64,000 bases of DNA from Microvirga arvi (GCF_016892765.1 NZ_JAFEMD010000011.1:1-64000), one strand, 5' to 3'. Counted from the stretch's first letter, positions 46,733 through 55,365 are shown. A program made the numbers and translations. Notes: generated by a model from the letters alone, not told the origin.

Positions 46733-47788
46733 ATGACCCTTAAACTGAACGTCGTACCCTTCGTCAGCGTGGACCACATGATGAGGCTCGTTCTCGCCAT
46801 CGGCGTGGAGCGCTTCCTGCTGGAACTCGCGGACTGCATCGAAGCCGACTTCCGGCGGTGGGAATCGTTCGACAAGACCCCGCGGGTCGCCTCGCACAGC
46901 CGTGAGGGCGTGATCGAGCTCATGCCGACCAGCGACGGCGAGGTCTATGGCTTCAAATACGTGAATGGCCACCCCAAAAACACCCGCGAAGGACGCCAGA
47001 CCGTGACTGCGTTCGGCGTGCTGGCGGATGTGGGCACCGGCTATCCCGTGCTCCTGACCGAAATGACTATCCTCACGGCCCTGCGCACCGCCGCAACATC
47101 GGCCGTGGCGGCCAAGCATCTTGCTCCGAGGGGTGCGCGCTCCATGGCCATCATCGGCAATGGCGCGCAGGCCGAGTTCCAAGCCATCGCCTTCAAGGCC
47201 ATCCTCGGCGTCGACACCCTGAGGCTCTATGACATCGACCGGTCAGCCAGCGCGAAATGTGTGCGCAATCTCGCCGGAATGGGATTTAGCATCGCCGTCT
47301 GCAGCTCCATCGAGGAGGCGATGGAAGGCGTCCAGATCGTCACGACGGTGACGGCCGACAAGCAGAACGCAACGATCCTGACCGACAACATGGTCGGCTC
47401 AGGGCTTCACATCAACGCAGTCGGCGGCGACTGCCCCGGCAAGACCGAGCTGCATGCCGACATCCTGAAGCGGTCCGACATCTTCGTGGAATATCCGCCG
47501 CAAACCCGCATCGAAGGCGAGATTCAGCAGCTGCCGCCGGACCACCCGGTCAAGGAATTGTGGCGTGTGATCGCGGGCCTGGAGCCCGGCCGCACCGGCG
47601 AACGGCAAATCACCCTTTTCGACTCCGTGGGCTTCGCCATCGAGGACTTCTCGGCCCTGCGCTATGTGAGGGGCCAGATCGAGCGGACGGGCTTCTACGA
47701 GGAACTCGATCTCCTGGCAGATCCCGACGAGCCCCGGGACCTCTTCGGCATGCTGCTGCGCGCGGCAGCCACGCCGACGGCGGCCTGA
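46733..47788 (+). CDS. ocd: ornithine cyclodeaminase
   Basis: NAD-dependent enzyme converting ornithine to proline and ammonia, 351 residues, of the OCD/mu-crystallin family. It has the Rossmann segment AIIGNGAQAEFQAIAFKA (about 139-156), LRTAATSAVAAKHLAPR, HINAVGGDCPGKTELHADIL with the catalytic Asp region, and FVEYPPQTRIEGEIQQ typical of true OCDs. It is 3 bases behind arginase. Its 3' end abuts a palindromic element. Confidence 0.94.
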   Translation: MTLKLNVVPFVSVDHMMRLVLAIGVERFLLELADCIEADFRRWESFDKTPRVASHSREGVIELMPTSDGEVYGFKYVNGHPKNTREGRQTVTAFGVLADVGTGYPVLLTEMTILTALRTAATSAVAAKHLAPRGARSMAIIGNGAQAEFQAIAFKAILGVDTLRLYDIDRSASAKCVRNLAGMGFSIAVCSSIEEAMEGVQIVTTVTADKQNATILTDNMVGSGLHINAVGGDCPGKTELHADILKRSDIFVEYPPQTRIEGEIQQLPPDHPVKELWRVIAGLEPGRTGERQITLFDSVGFAIEDFSALRYVRGQIERTGFYEELDLLADPDEPRDLFGMLLRAAATPTAA

Positions 47789-47794
47789 GTCCCG

Positions 47795-47890
47795 TAGAGC
47801 ATATTTCGGCGAAGTGGATCCGGTTCGCCGTCACAATATGCAGCAAGTCAAACAAGAGAGATGATTCCAGGTCAGTGGAAACAGCTCTAG
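47795..47890. repeat. 97-bp palindromic intergenic element, copy 2 of 2
   Basis: Nearly identical to 13969-14065, with the same TAGAGC/GCTCTA ends, the CGGCGAA/TTCGCCG hairpin and the TTCCA-GGTCAG-TGGAA hairpin. Scattered base differences are concentrated in the single-stranded middle. It starts 6 bases after the ocd stop, and its right end forms the stop codon of the small lipoprotein gene at 47887. Confidence 0.87.
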
Positions 47891-48012
47891 CCCTGCGGCT
47901 TGGCCTCGTGACAGAACTGCGGCGTGTTGATGTTCCAGTTTCCGCACTTGTCGCAGGCCGTAGCCATAAGGCCTAGCCCGATGATCAAGGCAGTTTGGAT
48001 CACTCGTTTCAT
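47887..48012 (-). CDS. very small lipoprotein
   Basis: A 41-residue protein: signal MKRVIQTALIIGLGLMATAC with the lipobox Cys at about 20, then DKCGNWNINTPQFCHEAKPQG with two more Cys. ATG 48012 has a GGGGGACC site. It is like the many short entericidin-type or antitoxin-like lipoproteins, though no family is assigned. The stop TAG is inside the CTAG end of a palindromic element. Confidence 0.65.
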   Translation of the reverse strand: MKRVIQTALIIGLGLMATACDKCGNWNINTPQFCHEAKPQG

Positions 48013-48140
48013 GTGAGGGTCCCCCTTTGCGGGGCACCTTATGGCAAAAATTGCGCCCCTGCCAGAACGGCCGAGTTCAAGCTTGGGAATATTCCGCCCA
48101 CGCCGGTGAAGAAGCAAAGCCCGTGAGAACCGGCGGCCGG

Positions 48141-49928
48141 TCAGGCCGCCAGTCTGGTCCTCTGCTTGAGGACGATCCGGCGGACTTCGTCACCCTCGAT
48201 CGTCTCATGCTCCAGCAGCGCCTCGGTCAGGCCATCGAGCGCATCCCGGTTGTCCTCGATGCAGGCCTTAGCGGCATCGTACATCTCTTCGATGATGCGG
48301 CGGATCTCCTGCTCTACTTCGCGCGGAAGGCTGTCCCCGGAGCTGGTGACCCGGACCATGCCGATGGCCGGGCTCATGCCCCATTCCGTGACCATCCTCG
48401 TCACGATGTTGGTGGCATGGGCGATGTCGCTGGCGGCACCCGTCGTGACCTTCTTAGGGCCGAAGACGACCTCCTCGGCGGCACGACCGCCCATAGCCAC
48501 GATAAGGTCGGCCTCGAGCTTTTCCACCGGGATGCAGAAACGGTCATGCTCCGGCAGCCGCATGACGAGGCCGAGCGCTTGGCCATGGGGGATGATGGTG
48601 GCGCTGTGCACTTGGTCGGAGGCCGGCAGCAGACATGCGCAGAGCGCGTGCCCTGCCTCATGCACTGCCACGAGCCTGCGTTCCTCGTCCGTGATCACGA
48701 GCGAGCGGCGCTCGAGGCCCATGATGATCTTGTTGCGGGCGGCCTCCAGATGGTCGCGGGTCACCTCCCCGACGCCCTCACGTGCCGCAAAGATCGCGGC
48801 CTCGTTGAGGAGGTTGCCGAGATCGGCCCCCGAGAAGCCGGGCGTGCCCTTGGCGATGGAGGCAAGGCTGACGCCATGGGCGAGCTTCACGTTGCGGGCA
48901 TGAACGTTGAGGATCGCCTCGCGGCCGGAGATGTCGGGCAGCCCGATATGGACCTGCCGGTCGAAGCGGCCAGGGCGCAGGAGCGCCGGATCGAGCACGT
49001 CCACGCGGTTCGTGGCACCGATGACGATCACGCCAGCCGTGGTGTTGAATCCGTCCATCTCGACAAGGAGCTGGTTGAGAGTGGACTCGAACTCGCGATC
49101 AGCGGCCGATCCGCCGCCGCCGCGCTTGCGGCCGATGGCATCGATCTCGTCGATGAAGATCAGGCACGGAGCCTTCTTGCGGGCCTGCTCGAAGAGCTTG
49201 GACACGCGGCCCTTGGCGATGCCGATCAGGGGTGCCGAGAAGTCGCTTCCCGACACGGCCATGAAGGAAACGCCGGCCTCGCCGGCAAGCGCCTTGGCGA
49301 TCAGGGTCTTGCCCGTTCCCGGAGGCCCGACCATCAGCAGGCCGCGGGGAATGCGGGCGCCGATCCTGGTGAAGGCCTCGGAATCCTTCAGGAAGGCGAT
49401 GACCTCCTGCAGTTCGCCTTTGGCTTCATCCTGACCAGCCACATCGTCGAAGCGGTTTGGGATGCTGCGCACCACCTTGGGCCAGCGCGAGGTGGGCTTG
49501 AAATCGGTCTGGATGGCCAGCATGAGGAGCACGGCGACCACCAGAATGATCGGCACGAAGATGCTCGCCATGTGGGCCGGGTCGAAGCCGGGCTTCCTGA
49601 AATCAACCTCGGCGCCGGAGGCGGTGACGCGCTCGATATAGTCGGCGCTCACGAGGCCATTGGGCATGCGGACGAAAACGTTACGGTCCGCCAAAGAGAC
49701 GGAAAGGCCGCCACTCTCAATCAGAACCTTCTGGACCTTTTTCTGGGCGAGTTCCCGCGTGAACTCGGAATAGGTGATCTCGGCAGCCGGTTCGGAGAGA
49801 TAACGGGGAGCCATGAACACGGCGGCCGCGATGACCAGTGCGAGAATTGCGGCCGAGACAGCGACGCTTTTCTTGGCCAGGAGCTGTCTTGCTTTTTCGA
49901 GAACGTTGGTCACCGGCGGCGCCCCCAT
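48141..49928 (-). CDS. FtsH-type AAA ATP-dependent zinc metalloprotease (paralogue)
   Basis: A 595-residue membrane protease. Two membrane helices (about 22-42 and 125-145) flank a periplasmic domain. The AAA domain has Walker A VGPPGTGKT, Walker B IFIDEIDAIGRKRGG, the second-region segment ATNRVDVLDPALLRPGRFDR, and a peptidase with zinc motif HEAGH and a distal Asp-containing helix. The AAA pore loop reads DFSAPLIGIAKG where housekeeping FtsH has DFVEMFVGVGAS, so the key Phe is Leu. It is shorter than major FtsH proteins (about 640), without the long C-terminal tail. Probably a specialised second FtsH. Confidence 0.9.
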   Translation of the reverse strand: MGAPPVTNVLEKARQLLAKKSVAVSAAILALVIAAAVFMAPRYLSEPAAEITYSEFTRELAQKKVQKVLIESGGLSVSLADRNVFVRMPNGLVSADYIERVTASGAEVDFRKPGFDPAHMASIFVPIILVVAVLLMLAIQTDFKPTSRWPKVVRSIPNRFDDVAGQDEAKGELQEVIAFLKDSEAFTRIGARIPRGLLMVGPPGTGKTLIAKALAGEAGVSFMAVSGSDFSAPLIGIAKGRVSKLFEQARKKAPCLIFIDEIDAIGRKRGGGGSAADREFESTLNQLLVEMDGFNTTAGVIVIGATNRVDVLDPALLRPGRFDRQVHIGLPDISGREAILNVHARNVKLAHGVSLASIAKGTPGFSGADLGNLLNEAAIFAAREGVGEVTRDHLEAARNKIIMGLERRSLVITDEERRLVAVHEAGHALCACLLPASDQVHSATIIPHGQALGLVMRLPEHDRFCIPVEKLEADLIVAMGGRAAEEVVFGPKKVTTGAASDIAHATNIVTRMVTEWGMSPAIGMVRVTSSGDSLPREVEQEIRRIIEEMYDAAKACIEDNRDALDGLTEALLEHETIEGDEVRRIVLKQRTRLAA

Positions 49929-49997
49929 AGCGCAGTTTGAATTTTTTGGAGAGCCGCTGTTTAGTCTATTTTGACGCAGATCGCAGTACGGCGAATG

Positions 49998-50025
49998 GGC
50001 ACACCCGATAAACGGAGGGTGTGCC
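49998..50025 (-). terminator. terminator-like hairpin after the small acetyltransferase gene
   Basis: A 9-bp stem GGCACACCC/GGGTGTGCC with a 10-base loop, starting 2 bases after the stop codon at 50028 as read on the minus strand. There is no T run, so the efficiency is uncertain. Confidence 0.5.
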
Positions 50026-50027
50026 GC

Positions 50028-50303
50028 TCAATTCAGAAGGTCGCTGTACTCCTTGTGGCGGCGGATCCAGGCCCAGGCATAGCCGCACAGAGGGGTGATC
50101 TTCCGGCCCTCGGAACGGGCGATTTCCGCCACGCCCCGCATCAGCTCGCTGGCCGCTCCCGTGCCCCGCAGGGGAACGGCGGCCTCCACATGCCGGATCA
50201 CGAGATCGGATCCGCGCCGCTCATAGGTCGCGAATGCGATCTGGCCGTTCCGCTCCAGCTCGAACCGATGGCGGTCCCCATTGTCCCGAACGTCACTGCT
50301 CAT
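50028..50303 (-). CDS. small GNAT-like N-acetyltransferase (NATD1/YjdJ type)
   Basis: A 91-residue minimal acetyltransferase-like protein. HVEAAVPLRGTGAASELMRGVAEIARSEGRKITPLCGYAWAWI contains the acetyl-CoA binding RGTGAA loop and the C-terminal Cys-x-Tyr/aromatic pattern of the NATD1 family. The substrate is unknown. It is divergent from a HAD-family gene. Confidence 0.82.
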   Translation of the reverse strand: MSSDVRDNGDRHRFELERNGQIAFATYERRGSDLVIRHVEAAVPLRGTGAASELMRGVAEIARSEGRKITPLCGYAWAWIRRHKEYSDLLN

Positions 50304-50447
50304 GTCTCAATCCACCTGACTGACGCTGCACAAAAGCAACGTGATCCGGCGGGCGGCGTTCCGCAAGCGGCCAAGCTTCCGGTTCCAAGGCAGGAACAAT
50401 ACGAAGCATGGTCGATTTCGAACGGGACGATCAGAGAGTCACAGACC

Positions 50448-50915
50448 ATGCCGACCGTTTTCCTGGACTGCGATGGCGTTCTCGCCGATTTCGACAAAGG
50501 CGCTGCCCGGTTCTTCGGCATGCCGCTGGCCATATACGAGCGCCGATTCGGCCTGAAGCGGTTCTGGTCGGAACTCGCCGGCGCGAAGGACTTCTTCGAC
50601 AGCCTGGAACCCCTCCCCGATGCGACGGAGCTGTTCGAGGCGGTCAGGCATCTCAACCCGGTGATCCTGACGGGCCTGCCGCGGGGCAACTGGGCCGAGC
50701 CGCAGAAGCGGCGCTGGGCGGAACGGCATTTTCCCGGCATCGAGGTGATTACCACCACGGCAGCTCTCAAGCGCGAACATTGCCGCCCGGGCGATGCCCT
50801 GATCGACGACCGGGACAAGTACCGCCATCTCTGGGAGGGAGCCGGCGGAATCTTCATCCATCATCAGAACGCATCCGCCTCGATCAGGCGGCTGGAGGAG
50901 TACGGGTTTATCTGA
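50448..50915 (+). CDS. HAD-superfamily 5'-nucleotidase-like protein
   Basis: A 155-residue HAD protein with motif I FLDCDGVLADFDKG (residues 5-18), motif II ILTGLPRG (about 80) and motif III/IV as Lys in TAALKREHC and LIDDRDKY. Motif order and length match the 5'(3')-deoxyribonucleotidase (NT5C-like) group. ATG 50448 was chosen as the start of the domain; the ribosome site is weak (CAGAGAG). Substrate unknown. Confidence 0.8.
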   Translation: MPTVFLDCDGVLADFDKGAARFFGMPLAIYERRFGLKRFWSELAGAKDFFDSLEPLPDATELFEAVRHLNPVILTGLPRGNWAEPQKRRWAERHFPGIEVITTTAALKREHCRPGDALIDDRDKYRHLWEGAGGIFIHHQNASASIRRLEEYGFI

Positions 50916-50927
50916 GCTCCGAGGGCA

Positions 50928-51518
50928 TCAAGCCAAGGCCAGCCGTTGTTCGAGATTGGCCTTCACCTCAGGCCACTCGTCCCGGATGATGCTGTAAACG
51001 GCCGTATCGCGGATATGTCCGTCGGGCATGATCATGTGCTGGCGCAGGATGCCGTCGAGCCTGGCACCCAACCGCTCGATAGCTGCCCGGGACTGGTCGT
51101 TAAGGCGGTGGGTGCGCAATTCTACCGCATTGCAGCCCAGCACCTCGAAGGCGTGCCGCAGCATCAGAAACTTCGCATGGGTGTTGACGAAGGAACGCTG
51201 CCAGGATTTCGCGATCCAGGTGGTGCCGATCTCGACCCGGTGATTGGCGGCATCGATGTTCATGTAGCGGGTCGAGCCGACGACCCGGTTGCCGTCGTTG
51301 ACGACGGTCGCGAAGGGCAGCGCTAGTCCCGCCTTCTGCAACTCCAGAGCCGTCTGCACATAAGCCTCGAAGCCTTCAGGCCGGGGCACCGTCGTGGTCC
51401 TCTTCTCCCAGAGTTCGCCGTCGCCGGCAGCCTCCCCCAGGGCCGGAACGTCGGAGAGGCTCAAGGGACGCAAGGTCAGACGGTCCGTCGAGAGGGACAC
51501 GGGCTCGATGTGCAGCAT
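50928..51518 (-). CDS. GNAT-family N-acetyltransferase (RimJ/RimL-like)
   Basis: A 196-residue acetyltransferase of the RimJ/RimL group. The N-terminal LTLRPLSLSDVPAL, the middle VVGSTRYMNIDAANHRVEIGTTWI and NTHAKFLMLRHAFEVLGCNAVELRTHRLNDQSRAAIERLGARLDG are classic for the family. It acetylates either protein N termini or small amines; the target is unknown. It is convergent with the HAD gene, 12 bases apart. Confidence 0.88.
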   Translation of the reverse strand: MLHIEPVSLSTDRLTLRPLSLSDVPALGEAAGDGELWEKRTTTVPRPEGFEAYVQTALELQKAGLALPFATVVNDGNRVVGSTRYMNIDAANHRVEIGTTWIAKSWQRSFVNTHAKFLMLRHAFEVLGCNAVELRTHRLNDQSRAAIERLGARLDGILRQHMIMPDGHIRDTAVYSIIRDEWPEVKANLEQRLALA

Positions 51519-51587
51519 GATAGAAGTGCCTTTTCGATCTGCCGCTTTGTCTCCGATTCAGAGCCAGCCTGCAACGGTCAAGGCACC

Positions 51588-51612
51588 ATCAGGAGACGAT
51601 TGGCCTCCTGAT
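51588..51612 (-). terminator. terminator-like hairpin
   Basis: An 8-bp stem ATCAGGAG/CTCCTGAT with a 9-base loop, between the acetyltransferase start and the preceding leftward gene (stop 51636). No T run. Confidence 0.45.
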
Positions 51613-51635
51613 GTGATGATTGATCTCCCGGCCCG

Positions 51636-52097
51636 TCAGCTCAGAAGATAGACGAGGCCCGGCAGGCTGACCGCGAGGGCCGCCAGGGCCCAGGCACCGA
51701 CAACCGATTGCCAGGTGACATCACCCGTCGCGTTCCGCAATCTCTGAGCGCAGGTCGAGGCCTCCATCGTGCGTCCGCTCAGGCACGAGCAAAGGGCATA
51801 ATGGGCCTGACCGTCCGAGAGCGCGAAATAGCGCATGGCATCGCCGAGCCTGTCGCTGGCAAGACCATCCGCACGCAGGATGGGATCCTCGTAGGCGACG
51901 GTGAGCGGCGAGTTGTCCTCCCGGACGAGCGCCCGCTCGGCTGGCGGCTTGTACTCGATCTCACCGAGGGAGTTCAGGCTGCGTGTCGGATCGATCTCGA
52001 GCAGTGCGATCCAACGCTGGAGTCGTTCCTGCCGGGTCAAGGGCCGCGGCTGAACGTCGGCTACGCTACGGAGCTGATCAAGATGCTTGTGTTCCAT
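51636..52097 (-). CDS. hypothetical protein with C-terminal membrane anchor
   Basis: A 153-residue protein: about 125 soluble, charged residues, including RQERLQRWIALLEIDP near residue 24 and a CSC pair at about 102-104. One hydrophobic helix (about 130-151, ALAALAVSLPGLVYLL) ends at the C terminus, so it is probably tail-anchored. GGAGGAG lies before the ATG. No family recognised. A palindromic repeat lies upstream. Confidence 0.68.
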   Translation of the reverse strand: MEHKHLDQLRSVADVQPRPLTRQERLQRWIALLEIDPTRSLNSLGEIEYKPPAERALVREDNSPLTVAYEDPILRADGLASDRLGDAMRYFALSDGQAHYALCSCLSGRTMEASTCAQRLRNATGDVTWQSVVGAWALAALAVSLPGLVYLLS

Positions 52098-52115
52098 CGA
52101 TCTCCTCCTTGCCTA

Positions 52116-52165
52116 GGGCATCGGACCCGAAAGTGGGCATCACTTTTGGGATCCAACCGATGCCC
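52116..52165. repeat. 50-bp GGGCATCGG palindromic repeat
   Basis: Outer arms GGGCATCGG and CCGATGCCC, inner arms AAAGTG and CACTTTT. It matches the pattern of a short palindromic element frequent between genes of Rhizobiales. It lies between the rluC-like gene and the membrane-anchored protein gene. Confidence 0.75.
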
Positions 52166-52288
52166 AATGCGCGCATCTTTCGGTGCGCTGGGGCTCAGAC
52201 AGCCGGATGGCTGAGTGAGACACTCAATGCTGCGCGCGATGCGCGGCGAAAGTGCGACAGGGAGGGAGATCGAAGGTGGTAGTGCGAG

Positions 52289-53548
52289 CTAGTCTTCAGG
52301 CGCCTCGACGATAGGGTCGTACTGGCTCGTATCCAGGCCCAGTAGGTTGAAGCTCTGCTGCATGTGGGGCGGCAGGGGCGCCGTCACGTCGATGGGCTTG
52401 CCCGTCCGTGGATGGGCGATGACGATGCGGCGTGCCAGAAGATGCAGCTTGTTCTGGATGCCGCCGGGCAGCTCCCAGTTCTCGATGTCGAAATACTTCG
52501 GGTCGCCGACGATGGGATGGCCGATATGCGCCGCATGCGCGCGCAGCTGGTGCGTGCGTCCGGTGACCGGTTTCAGCGAAAGCCAGGCGAGCTTCTGCGC
52601 CGCCGTGTCGATCACGGCGTAATAGGTCAGCGCATGGCTTGCCCCCTCGTCGCCATGCTGGGCCACCTTCATGCGCGCATCGCCCTCATCGCCTTCCTTG
52701 GCCAGATAGGTCGAGACCCGGCCCTGCCGGACCCGCGGTACGCCGGCGACGAGCGCCCAGTAGATCTTGCGCGTGGTGCGGGAGCGGAAGGACTTCGCCA
52801 TGGTGGACGCCGCAAAGCGCGTCTTGGCGATGACGAGGCAGCCGGCCGTGTCCTTGTCGAGACGGTGCACGAGGCGTGGCTTCTGGCCATCCTCGCCGGT
52901 GAGGGATTCGAGCATCCCGTCCACATGACGCTTGGTGCCCGATCCGCCCTGGACGGCGAGCCCCATGGGCTTATTGATGATGAGGACGTCCTTGTCCTCG
53001 TAGAGCGTGATCGACTTCAGGAAATCGCGCTCGTCCTGGTCCTTGGCGGCGCTGCGGGCGACCGGGCGCTGCTGGTCGAGCTTCAGCGGCGGCACGCGCA
53101 CCTTCTGGCCGGCCACAAGCCGCTCGTTGGGCTGCGCACGCTTGCCGTCGATGCGAAGCTCGCCTTTTCGGACGATGCGCTGGATATGCGTGAAGGCAAG
53201 CTGCGGGAACCGTGCAACAAGGAAGCGGTCGACGCGCATGTCGGCCTCGTCCGGCTCGACCACGAGGGTCTGCACGCCAGTCGCCAAAACCTCCTGGGCT
53301 TCGGCCTTGGCCTGAGCTCGGGTAGGTCCGCGCGGAGCCTCCGCCGCAGGCCGCGCCTGCTGGGGCCGCGCCGCCGGCTTCTCGCGCAGGGCCGAGGGCG
53401 CACGCGTCTTGGTCGCTACCGATTTCACGCCCCGCGGCTTCGCGGGAGCCGCCTTGCGCGCAGGCTTGTCGTCGCGCGAGCGAAAGCCCTGCCGTGAGCC
53501 CGAGCGCCCGCCGCGGGCGCCATTCTGTCCTGAACCGCTTTTTCTCAT
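52289..53548 (-). CDS. rluC: RluA/RluC-family pseudouridine synthase
   Basis: A 419-residue rRNA pseudouridine synthase. A basic, Arg/Lys/Pro/Ala-rich tail (residues 1-100) unlike the compact family members is followed by an S4 RNA-binding domain (about 100-160, MRVDRFLVARFPQLAFTHIQ) and the catalytic domain. The catalytic Asp is in VHRLDKDTAGCLV (about 235). GRTHQLRAHAAHIGHPIVGD is also present. RluC-type enzymes modify 23S rRNA at 955/2504/2580; the exact target is inferred. It follows crcB by 42 bases. Confidence 0.9.
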   Translation of the reverse strand: MRKSGSGQNGARGGRSGSRQGFRSRDDKPARKAAPAKPRGVKSVATKTRAPSALREKPAARPQQARPAAEAPRGPTRAQAKAEAQEVLATGVQTLVVEPDEADMRVDRFLVARFPQLAFTHIQRIVRKGELRIDGKRAQPNERLVAGQKVRVPPLKLDQQRPVARSAAKDQDERDFLKSITLYEDKDVLIINKPMGLAVQGGSGTKRHVDGMLESLTGEDGQKPRLVHRLDKDTAGCLVIAKTRFAASTMAKSFRSRTTRKIYWALVAGVPRVRQGRVSTYLAKEGDEGDARMKVAQHGDEGASHALTYYAVIDTAAQKLAWLSLKPVTGRTHQLRAHAAHIGHPIVGDPKYFDIENWELPGGIQNKLHLLARRIVIAHPRTGKPIDVTAPLPPHMQQSFNLLGLDTSQYDPIVEAPED

Positions 53549-53590
53549 GATGCGTGGGTACCAGAGCGCCGCGCAGGCGGCAATCGAGGT

Positions 53591-53977
53591 TTAGACCGAG
53601 AGTGTGCGGATCAGCCCGAGACCGGCGATCAAACCGGTGATCGAGAGAAGAACCGAAGCGGCCACGTAAGCCGCAGCGAGACCCATTTGCCCGCGCTCCC
53701 AGATCAGCACCGCATCGAGGGAGAAGGCTGAGAAGGTGGTGAAACCTCCGAGGATCCCGGTGGTGAGGAAGAGCCGCAGGGACTGGCTCCACCCCTCGCC
53801 CGCCTTGAAGGCGAGCCAGCCAGCGATGGCGCCCATGAGGAAGGATCCGACGACGTTCACCGTCAGCGTTCCCCACGGAAACGCCGTTCCGCACACCCGG
53901 GCGCAGCCGACATTCACCCCATGGCGCAGAGCCCCACCGATGCCGGCACCGAGGAAGACGAGAACGGTGGCCTTCAT
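53591..53977 (-). CDS. crcB: fluoride ion channel CrcB
   Basis: A 128-residue membrane protein with four helices: GAGIGGALRHGVN, LTVNVVGSFLMGAIAG, LTTGILGGFTTFSAFSLD and a C-terminal helix. These include the Asn, Phe-Thr-Thr-Phe-Ser and Arg residues of Fluc fluoride channels. It exports fluoride as a dimer. It starts 3 bases after the rarA stop. No fluoride riboswitch can be placed, because rarA abuts it. Confidence 0.94.
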   Translation of the reverse strand: MKATVLVFLGAGIGGALRHGVNVGCARVCGTAFPWGTLTVNVVGSFLMGAIAGWLAFKAGEGWSQSLRLFLTTGILGGFTTFSAFSLDAVLIWERGQMGLAAAYVAASVLLSITGLIAGLGLIRTLSV

Positions 53978-53980
53978 CGG

Positions 53981-55303
53981 CTATTCCCTGCCATCCTTGC
54001 TCTGCCGTTCCCTGCGCAGTCTTTCCCACCAATCCAGCCGCTTGCGGATCTCGCGCTCGAAGCCGCGGTCCACCGGCTCGTAGAAGGATTGCCGCCCCAG
54101 CTTCTCGGGCCAGTAATCCTGCCCTGAGAAGGCATCCGGCTCGTCGTGGTCGTAGGCATAGCTTTCGCCGTAGCCGATCTGTTTCATGAGCTTGGTGGGA
54201 GCGTTCAGGATGGTTTTGGGCGGCATCAGGGAGCCGTGCTCCTTGGCCACCCGGGTCGCGGACTTGTAGGCCGTGTAGAGGGCGTTCGATTTCGGCGCCG
54301 TAGCGAGATAGACCGCCGCCTGCGCCAGCGCGAGTTCACCCTCCGGCGAGCCCAGGAAATCGAAGGCGTCCTTGGCCGCATTGGCGATGACGAGGGCCTG
54401 AGGATCGGCCATGCCGATATCCTCCACCGCCGCCCGCACCAGCCGGCGGGCGATGAAGAGCCGGTCCTCGCCTGCGTCGAGCATGCGGGTCAGGTAATAG
54501 AGCGCCGCGTCCGGATCGGAGCCGCGGATCGTCTTGTGCAGGGCGGAGATGAGGTTGTAGTGCCCCTCCTGCCCCTTGTCGTAGATCGGCGCCCGGCGCT
54601 GGATGATCTCCTGCAGCTGCTCCGCGTCGAAGGACTCGCCGGGCTTGGCCGACCGCCAGACCTCTTCGGCGAGCGTCAGCACCGCGCGACCGTCCCCATC
54701 GGCCATGCGCACGAGGGACGCCCTTGCCTCTTCATCCAGCGGCAGAGCCTTGCCCGTAATCTCCTCCGCCCGTTTCAGGATCCTCTGGATCGCCTCCTCG
54801 TCGAGCGACTTGAACAGGAGCACGCGGGCGCGGGAGAGAAGCGCTGCGTTCAGCTCGAAGGACGGGTTCTCGGTGGTCGCCCCCACCAGGGTGATAGTGC
54901 CGTCCTCCATGACGGGCAGGAAAGCGTCGAGCTGGGCGCGGTTGAAGCGGTGGATCTCGTCCACGAACAGCAGCGTGCCCGTGCCCGTGGACCGGCGATG
55001 CCGCGCCGCCTCGAAGACCTTTTTCAGATCGGCCACGCCGGAGAAGATCGCCGAGATCTGGTCGAAGTGCAGGTCCGTCTCATGGGCCATCAGACGCGCC
55101 ACGGTCGTCTTGCCCGTGCCCGGAGGTCCCCAGAAGACCAGGGACCCCAAGGATTTCGATGCGATGAGTCGGGTCAGGATGCCGTCCGGTCCCACGAGAT
55201 GGTCCTGGCCGACCACCTCGGAAAGCTTGGTCGGCCGCATCCTGTCCGCCAGCGGACGGGGCGCGTTCTGGTCGAGGCCGGCGGAGGAAAAGAGGTCGCT
55301 CAT
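53981..55303 (-). CDS. rarA: replication-associated recombination protein RarA (MgsA)
   Basis: A 440-residue AAA ATPase of the clamp-loader clade that acts at stalled forks. Walker A WGPPGTGKTTVAR (about 55-67), Walker B FVDEIHRFNRAQLDAFLPVMEDG, sensor GATTENPSFELNAALLSRARV and the C-terminal tetramerisation region (YLTRMLDAGEDRLFIARRLVRAA, SATRVAKEHGSLMPP) are all present. ATG 55303 starts the conserved MSDLF segment. It lies 62 bases behind the DegP-like protease. Confidence 0.95.
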   Translation of the reverse strand: MSDLFSSAGLDQNAPRPLADRMRPTKLSEVVGQDHLVGPDGILTRLIASKSLGSLVFWGPPGTGKTTVARLMAHETDLHFDQISAIFSGVADLKKVFEAARHRRSTGTGTLLFVDEIHRFNRAQLDAFLPVMEDGTITLVGATTENPSFELNAALLSRARVLLFKSLDEEAIQRILKRAEEITGKALPLDEEARASLVRMADGDGRAVLTLAEEVWRSAKPGESFDAEQLQEIIQRRAPIYDKGQEGHYNLISALHKTIRGSDPDAALYYLTRMLDAGEDRLFIARRLVRAAVEDIGMADPQALVIANAAKDAFDFLGSPEGELALAQAAVYLATAPKSNALYTAYKSATRVAKEHGSLMPPKTILNAPTKLMKQIGYGESYAYDHDEPDAFSGQDYWPEKLGRQSFYEPVDRGFEREIRKRLDWWERLRRERQSKDGRE

Positions 55304-55365
55304 GATGTACTGGGACTCAAGATTTATCCCGTCATCCATAGCCGATCCGCACGCCGCCGTCGCGT

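Noticed and set aside
53977..54040. Fluoride riboswitch before crcB
   Set aside because: crcB starts 3 bases after rarA; there is no room for a leader RNA.
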